Part shown: positions 26,501 to 35,590 of the stretch, in pieces | How the letters are laid out: every line of letters begins with the position of its first letter | Position numbering within the stretch: the stretch's first letter is position 1 | Assembly (NCBI GenBank): GCA_000149265.1 | Contig: CH001993.1 | Coordinates: forward strand, 573,355 to 637,354 | Origin: Ciona savignyi | Lineage: Eukaryota > Chordata > Ascidiacea > Phlebobranchia > Cionidae | DNA: 64,000 nt | Direction: 5' to 3' | Position numbers and translations under genes: made by a program | The notes under the pieces: model-generated | The model's database searches: none | What the model saw: only the letters and a program-made list of their open reading frames with translations | Told to the model about the DNA's origin: nothing

Positions 26501-29500
26501 CTTGCTGTCGTAATAATCCTTCTCCTGTCTCACCCTGCTAGTGGGACTCGACCACAACTCAATTGGGTCAGTTGTGAGGATAACGAACTTAACACCAACG
26601 ATTAAGGCAACACAGACGAGGACAGTTGGGACCAGAACCACCAAAGGTCGACGCGCCACAAAAGTACCCCACCACCGGAATGCCCCACCGATCCAGTCCT
26701 GCGTGCGTTTGCCAACTTTTTGAAAGAACGGTATTTCACTGACGAGTGTGCGGCCGCCATTATCCTCGGCTTTCTTATATGAGATCTTGCTCTCTGCTTC
26801 TGCCACCGCGTAATTGATCTGGTGGATGGGTTTGTTCTGGCATGCACAAGAGATGAGGAGGTAGGCTGTGAATCCGACGACCATAGCAAGGAAGATAATG
26901 AGCATGATGACTCCCACCCCATCTGCCGCCCCGATGGTGAACGGGATCGGGTCGGGTTTCACGGGTGGTGGGGCGGGGCATGCCGCCTCACAGTCGGTGC
27001 AACTACATGCGTACTCAGTAGGACTGGGTGAATCTTGGCACAAATACGCAAATTCATCTAACGGACCCATTTCTGCAGGAGCTGTACAGAGAAGAATTAT
27101 TTAGCAACAAATTAAAATTTCAGAAATATGATACCAGTCCTACAATAAGAAAGATAAGAAAAATTTACCTCTGGTGAGAATCTAACTCAGGACTTGGGAT
27201 TACACCCCCTACTGCTCTGACAACGAAGTTAATTTAATCCAAACTTTTATTTATCCTTATGATTTTCTCGTAAAGCAACTGAAGCATGTTGATACACTGC
27301 ACACTTTGTACCCATACATGTCCACAGTAGGTATAAAAGAGTTATTATGTCTACAATGAATATATTTCCGCGATTTAAATTTTGATTGAGCAGTTTAAAA
27401 TTAAAAAAAAACTTTGTGGTTAAAATGGCGATGCTACACATAAATATGAGTAATCTTTTATATACTTTTAAATCTGAATGTTTGCAAGAACAGAAAACAT
27501 AAATATGAATATTTAAATTTACCTGCAGGAATGGAGTTGCTGTTAGGTCCGGTGGAATTTCCAATTTGTTGAAACTTCATGTTAAGCGGCGCAATACCAT
27601 TGTTCACGGATCCCAGGTAGTCAAGGAATCGCTGTGGCGTGCAATCCTCTCCGCTGAAACCATTACAAACCAACCCGATCGCTTTACCTGGCAAGGTTGG
27701 GAGAAGTGTTTGTATTGGCCGGCTAAATTTGGTTGGGTTGATGTCTCCTCTTTCAGCCCAAATTTGGTTAACCAACCCAGTTTTTATCTAGCAGGTTGTG
27801 TTCTTTAACAAGGAAATTGGTAAACACTTTCTGAACATAATGGATTATTGAGCTTGTACTTCGCTTTGGTAACTTGATAGTCAGCGCTAAATGATCTGAC
27901 AGGTGACCAATGTGACAACGCTTCATTGTGTTTTTTCATCCATACAGATAAAACATACGATTATAAAGTGTGGCTAAATAGCATGACCTACTGATATGCA
28001 GCGTGCCAGCGTGCTAACTAAAAACAGCCCTAGAAAACATCTTAATAATAAACAAGACACTACAATAACACCATTAGTTCTATGATCGGCCAAAAGGTAA
28101 TCCGACGAATTTCCATGTTATTACGCACGAATGTCCATGTTATTATTTTATTACATTTGTGTTTTTCTATTCACTTTGATAAATAAATTACCATTTGTTT
28201 GAGGAAAAACAACATCTTTGCAGGAAGTGTGGATTTCTGTGGCGTATGTCTCCGAGATATAAATGTCTTCATCTGTCACCCCCAAACCACCGGTGGAATT
28301 AGGATAAGTATTGGTTGCATTCATAAAATGTGCTTGGTCGGGTGAGCAAGTGATCTGGGAGTGATGGAATGTTATAAGTCCGGCCGGTTGGTCTAGCGGT
28401 TAAGTGCGTCGCCTTTCAATCGAAAGGTTGCAGGTGCGAAACTGGTTGCTAGCTAGTCAGTTGTGTCCTTGGGCAAGGCACTTTACGAACATTGCCTAAA
28501 CCCAGCGGTTTAATGGGTTCCACCAAATTGAAGGACGTGTCTATCATATACAACACACTGCAATAGCTCCGGTAACCCGACAATGAGCGCGAGGTGATCT
28601 GACGATTGCCCACGTGATAACCCCCTTGGTTTTCCCATTCACGGGGATAAAGATGAATATCCTATCCTCCTATTCTATAGGTATTTCTTTCCAGGTATCC
28701 AAAAACCTTTCATTTGACTAATTAGAGCTACGGCACAACTTTTTAATTTTTTACCAGGGCACCAGGCTAAGTTTTAAACCTATATTGAGTTTATTACAAA
28801 GATTGTTTATATTAAACCCTGTATAATGTATTATCGACAATTGGACTGTAAGCACAAGTTATCAGACAGTAACCGTAGATAAATCCAACTCAACCCCCAC
28901 CCGCCAATATGCATGTAACCCATCCACCCACTGCACAACTTACATAACAGTACAGCCCACGAAAATTCTCAACACAGCTTGGACAACGATTGAAAACAAG
29001 CACTGACGCCGCGAGTTGTCGTTCCAACGTTCTAAGCTGCTGTTCATCGCAGCACACTTTGGTAGGGCCATCCTGGTTGATAAGATTAGGACAAGTCTTT
29101 TCCACCAACGACAGATGAAATGGATTAGTTACGATCTCGGCATTTTTGTTATCTACGCACGGGAGTTCCCCTAAATAAAAAGATAAATTTAACTTCAAAT
29201 ATACTTTATTAGTTTATCTTTTATGTCTTACATTTCATCTTTTCTGTCTTACATTTGGTCTCGTTATATTTAAACGGTACTTTATGAGAGGATATTCATG
29301 TATTACCACAGTATATAAGAACGCAAGGTGCGTTATTAGAATAGGATATTCATGTTTATCCCCGTGAATGGGAAAACCAAGGGGGTTAACACACGGACAA
29401 TCGTCAGATCACCTCGCGCCCACCGTCGGGTGAATACCGGAGCTATTACAGTGTGTTGTATATGATAGACACGTTCCTAATTTGGTAAAACCCATTAATC

Positions 29501-32180
29501 CGGTGGGTTTAGGCAAAAACGTAAAGTGCCTTGCCCAAGGACACAACCGACTAGCTAGCGACCAGTTTCCCACCTGCAACCTTTCGATTGAAATGCGATG
29601 CACTTAACCGCTAGAGTCTAGCGGCTAGACCAACGGGCCGGATATTAAACCCCAATCGCCAGTTTGCCGAATCCATTGGATTGTGTTGTATATTATTTAG
29701 GAGTTTCTCCACTGTTAAAGCTAAACGATGGTTTTTAGCAAATTAAAGGACAGACTAAATTATACACAACATACTGCAAAAGTTCCGTTAAATCGAAGGT
29801 GACAGCGATGTAATCTGACGATTGATCGTGTGTTGACGCCCCCTATCCTATCTATCTAAATCCAATAATCCACTGTTTTTAAGCGATGTCTGCTAAGCAA
29901 CTTGCCTTAGGCCACAACCAACTAAGTCAGCGCCGGGAAGTTAACACTCTTTAAAGATGTGGCTCAAAGTTCTGGACCAGTATTAGTAAAATAAGGTAAT
30001 GTTGTGAAGACATAAGTTCTTTATAACAATAGGTCATCACGAAATTTGTTAAAAATTATATACGCCATAACTTTCACGCGTATGAGCCAAACGTTGTGGG
30101 AGTTTCGCGGTACGATTTTATCTGAAGTAAAATTAACCGACAATGCTTCTGCTTTATAAAGATTGAACAATAATCTCCGTACCCCATAATATAAAAAGCC
30201 CGAAACAAATAAAAAATAGATTTTGTCAGCGTTTTTACGGAGTGAAGTTTTGAATCCACGGTCGGTTTATGTAGAAATTGGTGTCTAAAGGAGCCGCGTA
30301 AATATTTCGCTATACAATTGAATTCGTGATGGGCTCGTCAAAAATTCTTTGTTTTTATATTTTAAAATCAGGTATACGTATGGGTCGTGATAACAATTCG
30401 GTCACACGTACATAAAAAATTACACCTTAAAATCTTCTTTTTTTGCCAATGAGCAAATGGCACAAATTGAAAAGTGATTTAACATTGTTGGTCAGTGGAT
30501 TGGTACTTTACTAAATAAAAAAAAATGATGTCGACGTTTCATTTCAATGCGTGGCAAAACGCGGAGACTTGTCAGATTATCTCGCGCCCATTGCAGTAAA
30601 GTGATTGGTCAGAACTCGTCGAAATCGAAAAATTAAACCGCCATTTTGTTCTACTTTTCGGGGAATTCCCTTTGGAGTTGCCCGTAAGGTTGTATATTTA
30701 AAATCGACATCGTGTCCGCAAACATCTCTGGAAGTGTTGTACAACTGTATGACGTATATTGCTTGTGGTACAACAACTCTAGCACATTGCGCAGACAGTC
30801 AAACCAACATGTCCTACTTTTTTCAAGGTCGCTATACGCCAGTTACAAGGTCGAGCCATTGCATGGTTGAACGAACGAAGGAAAAGTTTAAAAACAAAAA
30901 GATCGTTGCGTGCGTGAGGTTTATTGCTAAATGTTTAACTCGTACAATCAGCCACCTGTCATGTGCGCTAATATTGATCTAATCGCACTGGGAACTCTTG
31001 CGGGCCGTCTCCCGAACTGTTGTTAAATCGAAATCAGCTGCCTAAAACCGTCCGGTTTGGCTTTGTTGGTTAGTTCGTCGTCTACTAGTCGAGGGCACAC
31101 GATTTTATCTGAATGCTATTAAATAAACGGACCTAGCAAAAAAGCCATCACGATTGCCAAATTTATCCTAGAGCAAAATGAATACTCCTTGTTAGCTGGA
31201 CTGCTGGTTCATATTCAATAATTTATATTAAAAAGCGGTTTTCGTTAGCAGTCCATAGGGTTCGAAAACTTAAAGTCAACAAAAGTAAATATTCTTGTGA
31301 CTAGTCTATTGGGTTTAAAACTTAAATAAACATAAATATTATATTCCTAGGTATATAAAAACGTTCCACCCTCTAGGATAGTCGGCTAATAAAATCGTCC
31401 AACCTTTGATGTGGAGCGGGTCATTTTCCTCGTTGTAGCCACAATTTCCGTACAACATGCATTTGCCACGCTCGTGGGAATACTGACACGATGCTAGCTG
31501 TAATGACACAAAGTATTTGGTACATATGTTCTGTTACACAATACAAATGAATGGCTTCTTTGGTGAGTGCCTTCGGTCGCCTTATACACGAAAGGAAATT
31601 AACCAGTCGCTAGATAGTTGGTTATGTCCTTAGGGTAAAGCTCTAAGAAGATCGCCTGTACCCAGTGGTTTAGGGGTGCCTCTAAATACTACAGGACCGC
31701 TTGGAGCGCTTGGAGCGCTTGGATTACTTAGATTGCTATGAAAAGTAATTCTAACCCTGCCCCAAACTTTAATCTCAACCCCACAACTAACTTTAACCCC
31801 AACCCTAACGTTAATATCATGACTTTTGTAATTACGAAGTATAGTAAGCGATCCAAGCGACCCTGTAGTATTTAGAGGAACCGGTGGTTTACGGGTTAAA
31901 CTGTAAAAAAAATAAACTAAACTAAAACTAAAACCACTAAAATGGAGCAGCGCTTTGTTGCGTTTCGTGCATGCTACTATTGTCTATGGATAAGCATACA
32001 CAACACACTGCATTAGCTCGGGTGACCAGATGGTGGGTACGAGGTAATTTGACGATTGCATGTGTGAGAGTGCTCCTTGCGTTTTCCCATTCTCCAGGAT
32101 AAAACATAAATATCATAAAATCTTACCTCCAACCCGCCCAGCACCAGCAACGCTCCCAAAATCACCAACCGCATTCTCAT
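14573..32180 (-). CDS. NPC1: NPC1-family intracellular cholesterol transporter
   Basis: Twenty-one exons: 32127-32180, 31404-31497, 28944-29170, 28192-28354, 27523-27687, 26282-27081, 24847-25019, 24101-24203, 22522-22686, 21861-21989, 21362-21544, 20084-20326, 19282-19413, 18480-18648, 17931-18042, 17316-17564, 16817-17068, 16196-16427, 15732-15845, 14899-15061 and 14573-14688. Every phase agrees, giving 1345 aa (human NPC1 1278). Exon 1 is a signal peptide. Residues about 20-235 are the cysteine-rich sterol-binding domain. Exon 6 holds the first two membrane helices. Exons 10-12 form the sterol-sensing domain ([19 protein letters not shown]). Exons 14-17 form the Cys-rich lumenal loop, and exons 18-20 the last membrane block. 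It should move cholesterol out of lysosomes. The C-terminus ends in YTML, not the LLNF lysosomal signal of vertebrate NPC1. The start used is ATG at 32178-32180. The exon 2 donor (GTTGGA) is weak. NPC1 versus NPC1L1 is not decided by sequence alone. Confidence 0.96.
14743..14862 (-). mobile_element. SINE, 5'-truncated
   Basis: Tail half only, in NPC1 intron 20 and in the sense of the gene. Its tail lies about 54 bp upstream of the last acceptor. Confidence 0.8.
15651..15720. repeat. Simple repeat, 9-bp unit
   Basis: Imperfect iterations of GTGCATCAC/T next to the NPC1 exon 19 donor. It makes a His/Val-rich spurious open frame on the plus strand. Confidence 0.8.
15871..16156 (-). mobile_element. 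tRNA-derived SINE, sense to NPC1
   Basis: Full-length copy in NPC1 intron 18. Its tail ends 24 bp upstream of the exon 19 acceptor, inside the expected branch-point and pyrimidine-tract zone. Confidence 0.87.
17616..17870 (+). mobile_element. tRNA-derived SINE, antisense to NPC1
   Basis: Copy in NPC1 intron 15 with the final ATCCT tail replaced by unrelated sequence. Confidence 0.82.
18653..18945 (-). mobile_element. tRNA-derived SINE abutting an NPC1 exon
   Basis: Full-length copy in NPC1 intron 13, sense to the gene. Its ATCCT tail ends within about 4 bp of exon 14 (18480-18648), so the tail supplies the pyrimidine tract before the acceptor TTAG. Confidence 0.87.
18983..19260 (+). mobile_element. 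Degenerate SINE
   Basis: Older copy in NPC1 intron 13 with many substitutions and a small deletion, lying in opposite orientation to the neighbouring copy. Confidence 0.7.
19780..20060. repeat. Minisatellite left of NPC1 exon 12
   Basis: Imperfect iterations of a 19-20 bp unit, GGGCACTAGGGGTCAAGTAG with variants GTACTA and GGTCAGG. It ends about 23 bp from exon 12. Confidence 0.87.
20455..20785. repeat. Minisatellite right of NPC1 exon 12
   Basis: Same unit as 19780-20060, here partly arranged as a higher-order repeat (GAGAGGTTACTAGGGGTCAA alternating with TTAGGGCACTATGGGTCAGG). Exon 12 is thus bracketed by two arrays of the same family. Confidence 0.87.
21147..21333. mobile_element. Non-autonomous hAT-like element, 187 bp
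   Basis: Ends CAGGCATGGGCAGC and CCACCCCTG are flanked by a perfect 8-bp duplication GTTTAAAC (21139-21146, 21334-21341). The subterminal GGCCCGC blocks occur in both arms. It lies in NPC1 intron 11, 28 bp beyond the exon 11 donor. A second 187-bp copy lies at 55560-55746. Confidence 0.88.
21561..21820 (+). mobile_element. tRNA-derived SINE, antisense to NPC1
   Basis: Copy in NPC1 intron 10 with an internal duplication of AACACCTTAATAGCTCCGGT and a shortened 3' half. Confidence 0.8.
22183..22491 (+). mobile_element. tRNA-derived SINE, antisense to NPC1
   Basis: Copy in NPC1 intron 9. The segment TTAACCCCTTAGGTTTTCCC near the 3' end is tandemly duplicated. Confidence 0.83.
22760..23052 (+). 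mobile_element. tRNA-derived SINE, antisense to NPC1
   Basis: Well preserved full-length copy in NPC1 intron 8. Confidence 0.9.
23718..24010 (+). mobile_element. tRNA-derived SINE, antisense to NPC1
   Basis: Well preserved copy in NPC1 intron 8 lacking the first ~20 bp of the head. It has four ATCCT tail units. Confidence 0.88.
24253..24539 (+). mobile_element. tRNA-derived SINE, antisense to NPC1
   Basis: Copy in NPC1 intron 7 with an altered head (CGCGGGTTAGTCTGG). Confidence 0.82.
25168..25313 (-). mobile_element. SINE with internal deletion
   Basis: Head and tail are present but the central ~140 bp are missing. A separate plus-strand tail fragment follows at about 25340-25465. Confidence 0.75.
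25925..26275. repeat. Tandem repeat, unit about 22 bp, in NPC1 intron 6
   Basis: Iterations of GATGGCATATAACATTATA interrupted at 26042-26083 by a SINE tail fragment. The array runs right up to the exon 6 donor at 26281. Confidence 0.85.
28380..28673 (+). mobile_element. tRNA-derived SINE, antisense to NPC1
   Basis: Well preserved full-length copy in NPC1 intron 3. Confidence 0.9.
29341..29642 (-). mobile_element. tRNA-derived SINE, sense to NPC1
   Basis: Full-length copy in NPC1 intron 2 with a 12-bp partial duplication (CTAGAGTCTAGCGG) near the head. Confidence 0.87.
31673..31883. mobile_element. Foldback element, 211 bp
   Basis: Second member of the family at 4582-4820, in NPC1 intron 1. 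It has the same CCTCTAAATACTACAGG ends and 9-bp GCGCTTGGA iterations, and the core is in opposite orientation. The flanking 8-bp duplication is GTGGTTTA (31665-31672, 31884-31891). Confidence 0.77.
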
Positions 32181-32582
32181 TCCAATCTCTAATTTTATTT
32201 GTTTGTTTTTTTGTAATATTAGTTCCAATTATAATGCCTAATAAAATCGTTAATATTGTTAATCCTAAACTGGGAACTATTTATTCGACACTGAGACAAA
32301 ACTGCTAAGCAATGACGCTATACCCAAATTCCTCAGTTACAGGAAATAATTATTTATGTTTATCTGATAAATAAAATGATCTACGCGTTATGCAGTAGGA
32401 ATAGTTAAAGGTTGGTACTGTAATTCTCAAATGATTCAAACTTCGACAAAGGCCACAGAAAAACATCATGTTTTAAGTAAAACTCGAATATATACGGAGC
32501 AATCGACCCGGTTTAATTCAATTTATTTTAAATTAAACTCTGTGTACATGCCTATGCCGCTTAAGTCTAAACATGCAACTCT

Positions 32583-33017
32583 GCAAAGTTCAAACTGTGG
32601 TATATAAATAACTAAAGGCGGAGTACCGTGTCCTACATGCACAGCCACCTGTCTGGACGTGGAAAAATCAAAAGGAGGAAAAGCGGGAAGGAGGGAAGGA
32701 TGGAAAACTGCTTACCAAAACTAGNNNNNNNNNNNNNNNNNNNNNNNNNNNNNNNNNNNNNNNNNNNNNNNNNNNNNNNNNNNNNNNNNNNNNNNNNNNN
32801 NNNNNNNNNNNNNNNNNNNNNNNNTCTCTTCCCTAAACACTAATCTCAACCCCAGAACTAACCCTAACTCTAACTTCAATTTTAAAACTAACTCTAATGT
32901 CATACTTTTTTATTTTATTGTGCAGTTTCCCTCTTCCCCTCCTTCCCGCTTTCCCTGTGCATGTAGGACACGGAACTCCGCCTTTAGTTATTTATATACC
33001 ACAGTTTGAACTTCGCC
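32583..33017. mobile_element. Large palindrome with a gap inside, probable foldback element
   Basis: Left arm 32583-32720 and right arm 32925-33017 are inverted copies sharing AAAGTTCAAACTGTGG, TATATAAATAACTAAAGGCG and CCGTGTCCTACATGCAC. Next to the right arm is the same degenerate TTAGGG-like core as in the elements at 4582 and 31673. The centre holds the N run. It lies just upstream of NPC1. Confidence 0.75.
32725..32824. other. Assembly gap, 100 N
   Basis: Gap at the centre of the palindrome, a typical place for clone or read failure. Confidence 1.
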
Positions 33018-35590
33018 TTTGCAAAGTGGCTTGTTTAAGCAAGCAGTATTAAATACATACATCATAGTGGAAGGAGAATATATATATAATTATGTCGTGT
33101 GTAAATATTGCTTAAGCTAATATAACATTAAAAATAACTACAGAGTAATTTATACAATTTTAAAAATACAAGATTTATCAAAACTCTGTATTAAACATTT
33201 AAATCTATCTATATATAAGTGAATGCAGATATTAACACATAACACTTTTAAAGAAACTTTTATATTATTTTGATAGTTCCGGTTGGCTAAATCGATTTAG
33301 GTTTTAAAATTTTATTTTTTGCTGTTTAGTAGTAGCTTTTAAAATAACACGAACCACTCTAAATGTTAATTTAAAACGTTACTAAAGGCTTAATTATACG
33401 TTTAAAAAAAACTAATATTTCATAAAACCGGCGAACAATAACGACAGGCCTATAAGTGCTCTGATTGTAGTTTCGATATATATTTTTTAGTCCAAATTGT
33501 AAATAATAACAAGTTTGACAAAGCATAATGCAAAAAAAACGTCACAACGAACAGTCGTTAAAATACGTCATCAAAAAATTGTTAAATACAACAGACATAT
33601 ACCTACGAAATATTATAATAAATTGCAAATAATATTAAAAATATAACGATATAAAGTCCTGAATACCTTAAATGCAGTAAAGATGTTTTATAACTTATAT
33701 ATATACATATAATCTTCCTGATTAAGCATAAACGCTCGTTAAATACTGAGACGAGTTTGGGCATGATTGTTTAGTTTATTCTATTGTTCTAGAAAGTAAC
33801 GACCCGGTGAACAGGCTTTAAGTTCTGCTTAATCGGTTTTCATTTCTCCAATCCAAATATTGCAGCATAAAAAATCCAACGTCGTTAAAATTCTTCGGTC
33901 GTAAAATATATAAATTAGCATAGGTATACCAGGTGTGGTCATCAAACCTAATGACAAATTTGAAAAAAAAACTTTAGTTAAAACAGGTTTAATTCCCATA
34001 CAGACTAAACAGGTTTATTTCCCATTCAGAATAAATAGGTTTAATTCCAATTTTCCGGAACCCAACCCAAAAGTGATATATAGAAAAAAATTTAGGTTTC
34101 CGCGCAAATTAATAAATGTATATAATAATACATCGGTGTAATAATAAAATAGTTCCCATTGTTCAGTATCGTTGTGGATACGTTCGTCTGACCTGATTGT
34201 TAGAGATTACCCTAAAGTTGTTTAAGCGAGGGGAGGGTGTAAGTCCCTTGACCCCCCTACGATCAATATCAAGAAATTATCATTGCAAAGATTCTGTCAA
34301 TATTTATGATCTGCACCTTTTAAAGCCAATTTTATAGTTCTGACTGCTTAATATTAATTTTCGCCTTTAACTGAAACAAACCATGTCTTAACCGTGGGCG
34401 TTGGTGGCCAGAAAAGCGTAACAAATTTAGAATATACTTTTAAATCAATAGGTATATTTTACTGGGCGTTTGTTTGGTCTATTAATAGTCCATATCTGTT
34501 TCTCCTAATATATATGTATATAATATCTTATAGCGATATATATAAAACGGCTTCCATCGATTAGTTGAACTGTAGGCACAACCCAGGTCTTATCTACTTC
34601 AAACAACAGAATCGAGGGCGCACTACAAGGGCTGTCGCTTTATATAAATCACCATTTTGTTTGCTAAATCCTTAAAGGGTATAATTTATACAAAGCAGGT
34701 ATAGGGAACCTAATTATTTCAGTAGGTTTTCGTTTTCAATTTGTATTAAACCGAACCTGAGACAGTATTAAAGCAACTGAGGTAAAACAACGCTAATATG
34801 ATAATATTTCTCATATTAAACCTTCCCAGATTGTACTTTATTTTTAATAGTAAATTAAATAAAGAATCCGATTGACTTGCTTCAATATTAAAACAATCTA
34901 TTTCATGTTTTTTGCTCAGGCTCTTACAATTCAAAGTTTAAAGGGACAATATCGAATATATGGTGTTGGTAAACCGAACCAAACCGTCTACATTTCAACT
35001 GCGCTCTTCGGCAGTTTGTTTCGTCGTGCTGGAATATTGATGTTACGCAATGTTGATCAACTGTTCTGATTGGTTGAAATAATCACCTCAGAACCTGATG
35101 ACGTCCATGATAAACTAGATTTAAAATAAAAGTTTGCTTATCAAGATGGGGCAAAGTACACGACTGTGGGCAAACACGAGAAATCGCAACATTTATATTG
35201 TATTTGCTCTTGTCCGACTTAATAGCTCAGTTGATCATCATTACGTTGCTCTTTGGCTAAATCAGTTGCAGATTTGGAACCTGTCGACAGCTAGTCTGGT
35301 GGGTATTGGAACGCGGTTTTAGCGGGAATTGCGGGAACCCAGTGGATCATTGGGATCATTACTAACACTAACGTAATGTCTCAACTGATACACGCAGAAA
35401 TAGCTCTGGTAACCCGGTGGTGGGTGCAATGTAATCTAATAATTATCCGTGTGATAACACCCCTGACGTTCCCATATTCACAATGATAAACACAGTATCC
35501 TATTTACTACATCTCCTACTCTTATTCTCTGTGCACGCAACAAAATTCCAACTATAATATTGATGGTGTAATAGAGTAATGCATTGGTTT
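33018..35590. other. Intergenic, AT-rich, no gene seen
   Basis: Between the NPC1 5' end and the CAP gene 3' end. Small features only: a short iteration of AGGTTTAATTCCCAT at about 33985-34060 and a decayed SINE at about 35340-35500. Confidence 0.55.

Noticed and set aside
26541..27104. Plus-strand and alternate-frame minus-strand open frames
   Set aside because: Shadows of NPC1 exon 6.
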